Shown in pieces: positions 22,669 to 29,873 of a stretch of 64,000 bases of DNA. The notes under the pieces were generated by a model that ran no database searches, was not told the DNA's origin, and saw only the letters and a list, made by a program, of their open reading frames with translations. Each line of letters starts with the position of its first letter. Within the stretch, counting starts at the first letter, position 1. The translations under genes were made by a program, and so were the position numbers. Location of the stretch: NCBI RefSeq assembly GCF_014646275.1, contig NZ_BMND01000007.1:124001-188000 (forward strand), given 5' to 3'. Source of the DNA: Streptomyces kronopolitis (GTDB taxonomy: Bacteria; Actinomycetota; Actinomycetes; Streptomycetales; Streptomycetaceae).

Positions 22669-23665
22669 GGTGAAGACAGGAGCAGCCGCCGAGGCGGTGG
22701 GACGGGCACCGGAGCGGGACGGCCTGGCGCCGTGGCTGAGCCGGGCGGTGCTCAGGAACGGGCCGCTCGGCGGCCTGATCGCCCTGGTCGTGGTGATGGC
22801 CGTGCTGTCCAGGGACTTCCTCAACGGCCAGAACCTGCTCAATGTCGGCGTCCAGGCGTCGGTCACCGCGATCCTCGCGTTCGGCGTCACCTTCGTGATC
22901 GTCTCGGCCGGCATCGATCTGTCGGTCGGCTCGGTCGCCGCGCTCTCCGCCACCGTGGTGGCCTGGGCGGCCACCGGGGAGGGCCTGCCGGTGTGGCTGG
23001 CCGTGCTGCTGGGCCTGGCGGTCGGCGCGGTCTCCGGCCTGATCTCCGGGGCGCTGGTCGCCTACGGCAAACTGCCCGCCTTCATCGCCACGCTGGCGAT
23101 GCTCTCGGTCGGGCGGGGCCTGGCCCTGGTCATCTCCGGCGGTTCGCCGATCGCCTTCCCCGGCTCGGTGGGCGCGCTCGGCGACACTCTCGGCGGCTGG
23201 CTGCCGGTGCCGGTTCTCGTCATGATCGCGATGGGGCTGGTCGCCGCGCTGATCCTGGCCCGTACGTACTCCGGCCGCGCGATGTTCGCGATCGGCGGCA
23301 ACGAGGAGGCGGCCCGGCTCTCCGGTATCCACGTCAAGCGCCGCAAGCTCGTGATCTACGCACTGTCCGGCCTGTTCGCGGCGGTCGCCGGCATCGTGCT
23401 CGCGGCCCGGCTCACCTCCGCCCAGCCGCAGGCCGCCACCGGCTACGAGCTGGACGCCATCGCCGCCGTCGTGATCGGCGGGGCCAGCCTCTCCGGCGGC
23501 TCCGGCAAGGCCTCCGGCACCCTCATCGGCGCCCTGATCCTCGCCGTCCTGCGCAACGGCCTCAACCTGCTGAGCGTCTCGGCGTTCTGGCAGCAGGTGG
23601 CCACCGGCCTGGTCATCGCGCTCGCGGTGCTCCTGGACACGCTGCGCCGCCGGAGCGCGCGATGA
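22658..23665 (+). CDS. rbsC: ribose-type ABC transporter permease
   Basis: 335 aa, with about ten hydrophobic segments. AFGVTFVIVSAGIDLSVGSVAALSATV and GGNEEAARLSGIHVKRRKLVIYALSGLFAAVAGIVLAARLTSAQP are the family motifs, the latter the coupling-helix region. YELDAIAAVVIGGASLSGGSGKASGTLIGALI is also typical of CUT2 permeases. Works as a homodimer with RbsA and binding protein RbsB. Overlaps rbsA by 11 nt and rbsB by 4 nt (ATGA). Confidence 0.95.
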   Translation: MSTEVKTGAAAEAVGRAPERDGLAPWLSRAVLRNGPLGGLIALVVVMAVLSRDFLNGQNLLNVGVQASVTAILAFGVTFVIVSAGIDLSVGSVAALSATVVAWAATGEGLPVWLAVLLGLAVGAVSGLISGALVAYGKLPAFIATLAMLSVGRGLALVISGGSPIAFPGSVGALGDTLGGWLPVPVLVMIAMGLVAALILARTYSGRAMFAIGGNEEAARLSGIHVKRRKLVIYALSGLFAAVAGIVLAARLTSAQPQAATGYELDAIAAVVIGGASLSGGSGKASGTLIGALILAVLRNGLNLLSVSAFWQQVATGLVIALAVLLDTLRRRSAR

Positions 23666-24648
23666 CGGCGCGGACGACGGCCCGCAGGGGCTCCGGGACC
23701 TCGGGGACGACGGCCCGGGCGGGCTCCCGAAAGCGGACGGCGGTGGCGCTGGTGGCCGCGCTGGCCGCGACCGCCGCCCTGGCGCTGACCGGCTGCGACC
23801 GCGGCGGCAACACCGACCTGGGGCTGGCGCTGTCCACGATGAACAACCCGTTCTTCGTCGGCATCAAGAAGGGCGCACAGGACGAGGCGGACGCCCGGGG
23901 TCTGCACATCAACATCACCGACGCCCAGAACGACCCCACCCAGCAGATCAACCAGATGGAGACGTTCACCAGCCAGAACGTCAAGGCGGCCATCATCAAC
24001 CCGGTCGACTCCGACGCCGCCGTCCCGGCCGTCGGCGTCGCCAACCGGGCGAAGGTGCCGGTGATCTCCATCGACCGCGGCGTCAACGGCGGCACGGTCG
24101 GCTCGACCATCGCCTCCGACAACGTCGCGGGCGGCCGGCTCGCCGCGAAGACGCTGGCCGACTCGCTGGGCGGCAAGGGCAAGGTGGCCTTCCTGGAAGG
24201 CCAGGCCGGTACCTCCGCCGCCCGGGAGCGCAGCCAGGGCTTCGAGGAGGGCATCAAGAAGTACCCCGGCATCCAGGTCGTGGCCCGCCAGCCGGCGGAC
24301 TTCGACCGCACCAAGGGCATGGACGTGATGTCCAACATGCTGCAGGCGCACCACGACGTCGACGGGGTCTTCGCCGCCAACGACGAGATGGCGCTCGGCG
24401 CGTCCAAGGCGCTGGGCGGCCGCTCCGGCAAGGACGTCAAGGTGGTGGCGTTCGACGGCACCCCGGACGGCGTCAAGGCGGTCGGCAACGGCACGCTGAC
24501 CGCGACCGTCGCCCAGCAGCCCGAACTCCTCGGCAAACAGGCCGTGGACTGGGCGCTCAAGGCGGCCCGCGGTGAGAAGCTGCCGCAGTCGGTCCGGGTG
24601 CCGGTGGTGCTGGTGACGGACAAGAACGCGGCGCGGTTCGGCGGCTGA
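23662..24648 (+). CDS. rbsB: ribose-type substrate-binding lipoprotein
   Basis: 328 aa. Starts at the ATG that overlaps the rbsC stop (ATGA at 23662). A long basic/twin-Arg-like leader precedes a hydrophobic stretch and lipobox LTGC near residue 50, so the protein is lipid-anchored outside. The mature part is a type I periplasmic-binding fold: LSTMNNPFFVGIKKGAQDEADARG, DAQNDPTQQINQMETFTSQNVKAAIINPVDSDA, DGVFAANDEMALGASKALGG, VVAFDGTPDGVKAVGNGTLTATVAQQPELLG. These match RbsB residues that hold ribose (N13, D89-type, N190-type). Delivers sugar to RbsC. Confidence 0.93.
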   Translation: MTARTTARRGSGTSGTTARAGSRKRTAVALVAALAATAALALTGCDRGGNTDLGLALSTMNNPFFVGIKKGAQDEADARGLHINITDAQNDPTQQINQMETFTSQNVKAAIINPVDSDAAVPAVGVANRAKVPVISIDRGVNGGTVGSTIASDNVAGGRLAAKTLADSLGGKGKVAFLEGQAGTSAARERSQGFEEGIKKYPGIQVVARQPADFDRTKGMDVMSNMLQAHHDVDGVFAANDEMALGASKALGGRSGKDVKVVAFDGTPDGVKAVGNGTLTATVAQQPELLGKQAVDWALKAARGEKLPQSVRVPVVLVTDKNAARFGG

Positions 24649-24738
24649 GCCGGCGGCCCTTGGCCCGTGGCCCGTCGTCCTTTGCCCGGTGACGGGCGGC
24701 GGGCCACTACAGCGGTGAAGAACCGGGGGAGTGGAGCA

Positions 24739-24792
24739 GAAGTGGGAGAGCGAAGAGAAGTGGGAGAACGGCGAGAAGTGGGAGAGCGGTGC
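24739..24792 (+). promoter_or_regulatory. triplicated 18-bp element with three Shine-Dalgarno-like cores before rbsK
   Basis: Three 18-bp units start at 24739, 24757 and 24775. All share GAAGTGGGAGA and run up to the base before the rbsK ATG. Each contains a GGGAG core; only the last is at useful distance from the start. The tract looks like slippage duplication of a ribosome binding site. Confidence 0.7.
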
Positions 24793-25719
24793 ATGTATGA
24801 CGTCCTGGTGGTCGGTTCGGCCAACGCGGATCTGACGGTGCGGGTCGACCGGCGGCCCGGCGCGGGCGAGACCGTGCGCGGCACGGACCTGGTCGAATCG
24901 GCCGGCGGGAAGGGCGCCAACCAGGCGGCCGCCGCGGCCCGGATCGGCGGCCGCACCGCCCTGCTGGCACGGGTCGGCGGCGATGCCTTCGGCGAGATGC
25001 TGCTGGCCGCGCAGCGCGCCGCGGGCACCGATGTCGGCCCGGTCATCGTGGACGCCGCGGCCCGCAGCGGCACCGCGATGATCATCGTCGACCCGGACGG
25101 CGACAACAGCATCGTGGTCTCGCCCGGCGCCAATGCCGCCCTCTCCCCGCAGGACGTGGCGGCCGCGCAGGACACCATCGCCGCCGCCTCGGTGCTCTCC
25201 CTCCAGCTGGAGATCCCCATGGAGTCGGTAGTGGCCGCCGCCGCGGCCGCCGAGCGGGCCGGCACCCGCGTCGTCCTCAACCCCTCCCCGGCTCCCGAGG
25301 CGGCCCTGGCCCCCGAACTCCTGGCGGTGGCCGACCCTTTGGTGGTCAACGAGCACGAGGCGCGGCAGCTGTCCGGGCACGCCGACGGCAGCCCCGCCGA
25401 GTGGGCGCGGGCGCTGCGCGAACAGGGCGCCCGCTCCGTCGTGGTCACCCTCGGCGGCGACGGCGCGCTGGTCCTGGACGCCTCGGGCAGCGAGGACATC
25501 CCGGGCGTGCGGGTCAAGGCGGTGGACACCACCGGCGCCGGTGACGCCTTCACCGGCGCCCTCGCCACCCGCCTGGCCCGCGGCGACGACCTGCCCGAGG
25601 CGGCGCGCTTCGCCGTACGGGTCGGTGCCGCCGCCGTCACCAAGCCGGGAGCCCAGCCCTCCTACCCGACCCTGGCGGAGCTGACGGCCGAGGTGCCGGA
25701 GACACCGGCGCAGGGCTGA
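24793..25719 (+). CDS. rbsK: ribokinase (PfkB family)
   Basis: 308 aa. The start ATG at 24793 is preferred over an upstream in-frame ATG at 24667 because the upstream part is only the 18-bp repeat tract. PfkB motifs: GGKGANQAAAAARIGGRTALLARVGGDAFGEML (sugar binding), NPSPAPEAAL, NEHEARQLSGH, and VDTTGAGDAFTGALATRLARG (catalytic Asp and anion hole). Phosphorylates ribose with ATP to ribose-5-phosphate after import by RbsACB. It is 144 nt after rbsB, in line with the operon. No rbsD mutarotase gene is present. Confidence 0.93.
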   Translation: MYDVLVVGSANADLTVRVDRRPGAGETVRGTDLVESAGGKGANQAAAAARIGGRTALLARVGGDAFGEMLLAAQRAAGTDVGPVIVDAAARSGTAMIIVDPDGDNSIVVSPGANAALSPQDVAAAQDTIAAASVLSLQLEIPMESVVAAAAAAERAGTRVVLNPSPAPEAALAPELLAVADPLVVNEHEARQLSGHADGSPAEWARALREQGARSVVVTLGGDGALVLDASGSEDIPGVRVKAVDTTGAGDAFTGALATRLARGDDLPEAARFAVRVGAAAVTKPGAQPSYPTLAELTAEVPETPAQG

Positions 25720-25721
25720 CA

Positions 25722-25900
25722 CCAGGGCGGTGCGGGGCGGCACCGTAGGGGCACAGGGCTGATACACCAGGGCTGTGCAGGTCGGCACCGGAAGGGCGCA
25801 GAGCTGATTTCGGCGCGGCGCGGGGCGGTGCCGGAAGCACGCAGGGCTGGCTCCGGCGTGGCGCGGGCCGGTGCCCGTGGGACGCCGGTCGGCCCGCTCC
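25722..25900. repeat. degenerate about 50-bp tandem repeat after rbsK
   Basis: About four copies share GCAGGGCTGA, GGCGGTGCGGGGCGG and GGCACCGGAAGGGCGC-type blocks, in decreasing similarity. Non-coding; fills the gap between the convergent rbsK and nitrilase-VanX genes. Confidence 0.5.
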
Positions 25901-25904
25901 GGCC

Positions 25905-27308
25905 TCACCGCCCGGCGAGTTCCTTCGGGCCGTACAGCGCGTGGTCCGCGCCGGTCGCCAGTGCCCAGTAGCGGTCGCCGTAGGACCAATGCCACCACTC
26001 CGTCGGGTAGTTGACCAGGCCCGCCGCGGTCAGTGCGGCGCTCAGCACCCGGCGGTGGGTGCGGGCGGTGGGCGTCAGTTCCGGTGCGCCCGTGTAGCAG
26101 GCGCCGGCGCTCTCCTCGGGGGAGGCGTTGATCGGTGTCCCCATGTCGACCTCCGTGCCGTCCGCGGTGATCAGGGTGAGGTCCACCGCGCCGCCCGCGC
26201 TGTGCGGGGCTATCCCGGGCGGGGAGACATAGCGGCTGGCGTCCTGGTGGCGGCGCTGCGGATCCCGGTCGGGGAAGGCGGCCCGCAGCTCGTCGGCGTA
26301 CTCCTCGAAGTAGCGGCGCTGCAGTGCCGGGGGACGGTAGCCCTCGACGATCCGCAGCCGCAGCCCGTCCGGCAGCAACTCCTGGGCCGCCAGCAGCCGT
26401 TGCACCACCCCCTGCCGCAGATGCGCGAAGTGCCCCCGGACGTCGTGCCGGTCGTCGGCCACCCGCAGCGCGGGCGCCGCCGTCCGGATGTCCACCAGCG
26501 GCTCACCGCACTCCTTGACGGGTATCGCGGCGACGGCCGGGTCCGCCATCAGCGTGATGCGGTCGCGGGCATCGCTCAGCACCAGCTCCGCCCCGTCGCC
26601 CGGTATCCCCGCCGCGGGCCCGCGCCACTCGGCGGCCGCGGCCACCCGCTCGCCGCTCGGCAGCCAGCCGCCGCTGAGGCCGCACCCCGGGCCGCAGCTG
26701 CCGAGGCCGGTGCCGTTGGCCAGCAGCACCTGCAGCCCGCTGTCCCGCGCCAGCTCCGCATACCGCTCCACGCGCTCGGTGGCGTCGTGGAAGGAGCTGG
26801 CGAGATAGACCCCGCAGCCGTCCGCCGCGGCCCGCGCCGGCACCTCGGGGAAGCTGCTGTCCAGGCAGGTGGCGAGCGCGAAGCGGATCCCGCCGAGGAA
26901 GAAGCGGCCGTCCGCGGTGCCCGGTGTGAAGACCTTCCGCTCCTCGGCGGACAGATGGAGCTTGTCGTACCGCGTGAGCAGGGCGCCGTCCGGACCCAGG
27001 ACGAATGAGGAGATCGTCGGCCCGGCCGCGCCCTCGCGGGCCCGGCCCGCGGCGTTCACCACCGCCGCGATCCCGGCCGCCCGGCAGGCCTCGCGCACGG
27101 GCGCCAGCCGGGCGTCGTCCTCCGTGACCGTCATCCCCACCGGGTCGGCGGCTATCAGACGCAGGTCGTAGTGCGTCAGGGCGAGTTCGGAGAACGTCAC
27201 CAGACCGGCGCCCCGGTCGGCGGCCTCGGCGACGAGCGCGGCCATCCGTGCGGCATTGGCGTCGATGTCGCCCGGCACGGGGGCGAATTGCGCGGCAGCA
27301 ATGATCAT
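25905..27308 (-). CDS. two-domain fusion: nitrilase-type C-N hydrolase + VanX-type D-Ala-D-Ala dipeptidase
   Basis: 467 aa, ATG at 27308. Residues 1-about 265 are a carbon-nitrogen hydrolase: VTFSELALTH gives E41, RYDKLHLSAEE gives K116 and ATCLDSSFPE gives C148, the intact Glu-Lys-Cys triad. Residues about 272-467 are a peptidase M15D (VanX/DdpX) domain: GYRPPALQ (R325), PHSAGGAVDLTLI (H369 and D376 as zinc ligands) and EWWHWSYGD (catalytic E437 and ligand H440). VKECGEPLVDIRTA begins the second domain. Both active sites look complete. Cytosolic, with no signal peptide. It may process D-Ala-containing peptides and amides in cell-wall turnover; this is inference. A frameshift-free fusion is plain in the reading frame. 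Confidence 0.85.
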   Translation of the reverse strand: MIIAAAQFAPVPGDIDANAARMAALVAEAADRGAGLVTFSELALTHYDLRLIAADPVGMTVTEDDARLAPVREACRAAGIAAVVNAAGRAREGAAGPTISSFVLGPDGALLTRYDKLHLSAEERKVFTPGTADGRFFLGGIRFALATCLDSSFPEVPARAAADGCGVYLASSFHDATERVERYAELARDSGLQVLLANGTGLGSCGPGCGLSGGWLPSGERVAAAAEWRGPAAGIPGDGAELVLSDARDRITLMADPAVAAIPVKECGEPLVDIRTAAPALRVADDRHDVRGHFAHLRQGVVQRLLAAQELLPDGLRLRIVEGYRPPALQRRYFEEYADELRAAFPDRDPQRRHQDASRYVSPPGIAPHSAGGAVDLTLITADGTEVDMGTPINASPEESAGACYTGAPELTPTARTHRRVLSAALTAAGLVNYPTEWWHWSYGDRYWALATGADHALYGPKELAGR

Positions 27309-27348
27309 TCGCCCATGATGCCCGGATCCGGCGCGGGGCGGGCGAGCC

Positions 27349-27411
27349 TGTGGACAACCGGCCCGCTGTGGACAACCGTGCCGCGGCGGGCAGTTGGCAC
27401 CCTGTGGAGAA
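27349..27411. promoter_or_regulatory. cluster of three DnaA-box sequences in phase
   Basis: TGTGGACAA, the complement of the Streptomyces DnaA box TTGTCCACA, occurs at 27349-27357 and 27367-27375, and TGTGGAGAA (one mismatch) at 27403-27411. The spacings are 18 and 36 bases. Looser GACAACC and GGTCAACC variants continue to about 27470. The cluster is upstream of the nitrilase-VanX start and downstream of the next gene's stop. It may bind DnaA or simply be a short tandem repeat. Confidence 0.5.
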
Positions 27412-27491
27412 CCGGCCCGACGGCCAACCGGCCCTCGACTGACAACCAGCCCCCGACGGTCAACCGGCCACTCGCTCGCCCGCCCCTCCGC

Positions 27492-28766
27492 CTACCCCCG
27501 CGCGCCCTCCGACGCCGCCACCGTCAGGATCGCCCGCACCTGCCCGGTGATCGCGACCCGGTTGCGGACGAACACCGGGTCGGTGATCTGGCCGGAGGGA
27601 TCGGTGTTGCCGGGGCCGAACTCCAGGACCGGGGTGTGCAGATGCCCGCCCGGCAGCGACGGCCGCACCGCGTCCCGCAGCAGCGTCGCGCGATAGGCGA
27701 TCTCGTTGGACAGATAGTCCCCGCCGCCGCCCGCACGCGCCGTGGACCCCGCGGTCGGCCCGTCCGGCCGTTCCACCGGCGTGGTGGCGCCCGCCGGGAT
27801 CTCCGTGACGGCGGTGTGGTCGACCACCGGATACGGACCGGTGCCGGCGGCCACGATCCGGGTGTACGGCAGGCTGGTGACCGTCCACTGCGGCTGCGGC
27901 CGCACGGTCGGCACCCCCGCCGGAATCGGCACGGTCTCGGTGCGCGAGGCCCGCGCGTTGTCCGGATAGCCGCCCCGCCAGGCCCCGTTGGTCCGCTCGA
28001 CGTCGAACCGCCCGGGCCGCCCCTGGCTGATGGTGGTGAACAGGTCGGCCTGCCGCGGCCCACTGCGGAAGTGCGGCAGCAGGGTGCGCTCGACCGTGCC
28101 CTGCGCGAAGTCGTCCCAGCGCACCGGGAAGACGGCGGTCTCGATCCGGGCCGGTTCACCCGAGGCGGTCCGTACGGTGGTCCCGTCCAGGGCGAGCGCC
28201 GCCGCGCCCGAGGGGTTGCTCCGGCGTGCGTCGTCGTCCAGCTGGAAGGGGTCGAATCCGGTCACCACGATGCGCCGCACGTGCGGTCCGGCCGGCAGAT
28301 CGATCGAGTCCTGTCCGCGCGAGCCCCGCTCCAGCGCGTCGAGGAGGGCGGCGCGGCGCGCCCCGCTGAGGGGGAAGTCCGGCTGCCACGTCCGCAGTTG
28401 CCTGGTCATGCTCAGCCGCGCCCAGTACAGCGGCCGGTCGTCGTCCCGGCTCAGATCGCCGCCGTCCGGGCCGCGTCCCTGGGCCCGGTCCACGGCCCGC
28501 CTCCACAGCGCCCGCCCCTCGTCCTCCGTGAAGCGCAGGGCCTGCGCGTACGCCGTCGCCCGCGCCAGCCCGGCCCCGAACTCCCCTGCCCAGGCGTCGA
28601 ATCCGCTGCGCCGGAGGATCTCCTGCGGCGCGGCCTGTGTCAGCCGGCCCTCCTCGACGGTGGTGTCCGGCGCGGTGGCCGCGTGGGCCGGCGCCGCCAG
28701 CGACAGCGGGACGGCGGCCAGCAGCGCGACACCGAGCGCGCCCATCCTGGTACGTATGCGTCTCAT
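27492..28766 (-). CDS. secreted pyroglutamyl-peptidase-like protein (peptidase C15 fold)
   Basis: 424 aa from ATG 28766. A Sec signal peptide (MRRIRTRMGALGVALLAAVPLSLAAPAHAA) precedes an about 120-residue helical region. Then VRRIVVTGFDPFQLDDDARRSNPSGAAALALDG matches the start of pyroglutamyl peptidases (VTGFxPF...NPS). DYLSNEIAYRATLL is the region where the catalytic Cys normally sits (CNxxxY); here it reads SNEIAY with Ser in place of Cys. HLHTPVLEFGP may carry the His. Activity is therefore uncertain; it could be a degenerate or binding protein. It is exported, unlike the cytosolic classical enzyme. No ribosome binding site is clear. Confidence 0.75.
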   Translation of the reverse strand: MRRIRTRMGALGVALLAAVPLSLAAPAHAATAPDTTVEEGRLTQAAPQEILRRSGFDAWAGEFGAGLARATAYAQALRFTEDEGRALWRRAVDRAQGRGPDGGDLSRDDDRPLYWARLSMTRQLRTWQPDFPLSGARRAALLDALERGSRGQDSIDLPAGPHVRRIVVTGFDPFQLDDDARRSNPSGAAALALDGTTVRTASGEPARIETAVFPVRWDDFAQGTVERTLLPHFRSGPRQADLFTTISQGRPGRFDVERTNGAWRGGYPDNARASRTETVPIPAGVPTVRPQPQWTVTSLPYTRIVAAGTGPYPVVDHTAVTEIPAGATTPVERPDGPTAGSTARAGGGGDYLSNEIAYRATLLRDAVRPSLPGGHLHTPVLEFGPGNTDPSGQITDPVFVRNRVAITGQVRAILTVAASEGARG

Positions 28767-28850
28767 GGGGTGAGTAAAGCGGTGCCCGGGGCGGGGCGGT
28801 AGAGGCCCTAGGTACGACGCCACTACGGAGACGAGGCGGTGAGCCCCCCC

Positions 28851-29027
28851 CGTCGGCCCGGCTCCGTCCTCAGCCCGACGCGGTCCCGTGCGTCCCGGCT
28901 CGGTCCTCGGCCCGACGCGGTCCCGCCGTCCGTCCTGTCGTCCCGGCTCCGTCCTCAGTCCAACGCGGTCCCATGCCCGTCCCGTCGACCCGGCTCCCTC
29001 CTTAGCCCGACACGGCCCCGCCGCCCA
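28851..29027. repeat. degenerate about 44-bp tandem repeat reaching into the TetR 3' end
   Basis: Four copies share CCCGGCTC, GTCCTCAGCCCGACGCGGTC and CCCGTGC blocks, at about 44-base intervals. The fourth overlaps the last codons of the TetR gene, so part of its Gly-rich tail and its stop codon are made of repeat DNA. Confidence 0.6.
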
Positions 29028-29733
29028 CCCCATCGCCCCCCTTGCCACCCGCCCCGTCGGCTCCCCCGTCCCCCGGCTCCCCACCCCGTTCGCCGGACTC
29101 CTGCTCCCCGCGCCCGAGCAGCGCGAGGAAGTCCCGGAAGGCCGACGGCATGTCCACCTCCTGGGGGTCCAGCAGCCATTGCAGCTGGAGTCCGTCCAGT
29201 ACGGCGACCATCAGCGGCGCCGCCCGCTCGGGCGTCAGGCCGCCGGGCAGGGTGTCGCCGCACTCCGCCCGCAGCGCCTCGGCCAGCGAGGCGCGTACCG
29301 AGCGGAAGCGGGATTCGAAGAAGGCGCGGGCGGGGTGGTCCTCGGTGACGCTGTCGGCGGACAGCACCGTGTAGGTCCGCACGATGCCGGGGCGGGTGGC
29401 GTTGTAGTCGACGAGGGCGGCGAGCGTGTCGGTGCGGCTGCCGGACGCCGCGGCGGCCGAGGCCAGGTCCCAGCGGTCGCGCGCCTCCAGCACGCCGATC
29501 AGCAGCAGTTCCTTCGTGGGGAAGTGGTGCAGCAGCCCCTGCTGGGTCAGTCCGGCCCGCTCGGCGACGGCGGCCAGCGTGGTGCGGCGGTAGCCGCGTT
29601 CCGCGATGAGCTCCATCGCGGACTCCAGGATGGCCTCGCGCCGCTCCAGGCGCCGGGCCTCCCGGCCGCCACCGCCGGTCCGGGGCGCGCCCGGTCTGCC
29701 GTCGCGGGATCCGTCCTGGTCTCGTGCAGTCAC
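29002..29733 (-). CDS. TetR-family transcriptional regulator
   Basis: 243 aa, GTG start at 29733. The helix-turn-helix is RREAILESAMELIAERGYRRTTLAAVAERAGLTQQGLLHHFPTKELLLIGVLE, near residues 30-80. The N-terminus and the last about 35 residues are Gly-rich and disordered, and the tail comes from repeat DNA. Divergent from the GH3 beta-glucosidase at 29874 with a 140-nt gap, so it is the likely regulator of that gene; the inducer might be an oligosaccharide. No perfect palindrome was seen in the gap. Confidence 0.88.
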   Translation of the reverse strand: MTARDQDGSRDGRPGAPRTGGGGREARRLERREAILESAMELIAERGYRRTTLAAVAERAGLTQQGLLHHFPTKELLLIGVLEARDRWDLASAAAASGSRTDTLAALVDYNATRPGIVRTYTVLSADSVTEDHPARAFFESRFRSVRASLAEALRAECGDTLPGGLTPERAAPLMVAVLDGLQLQWLLDPQEVDMPSAFRDFLALLGRGEQESGERGGEPGDGGADGAGGKGGDGVGGGAVSG

Positions 29734-29873
29734 CGGCCGAGCGTATCCCTCGCGTGGAGATCCCGTACGGCTGATGTATCGGAAAAGTAACGGTCCCTAC
29801 CGCGTGCCTGGTGAGCGGGTCAGAATCCGGAAAGGGGGCCCGCACGACCACTCAGGGAACACCGGAGAACCGC

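Noticed and set aside
24649..25719. Possible rbsD next to rbsK
   Set aside because: Neither the 144-nt gap nor the region after rbsK encodes a protein with RbsD motifs; the operon lacks it.
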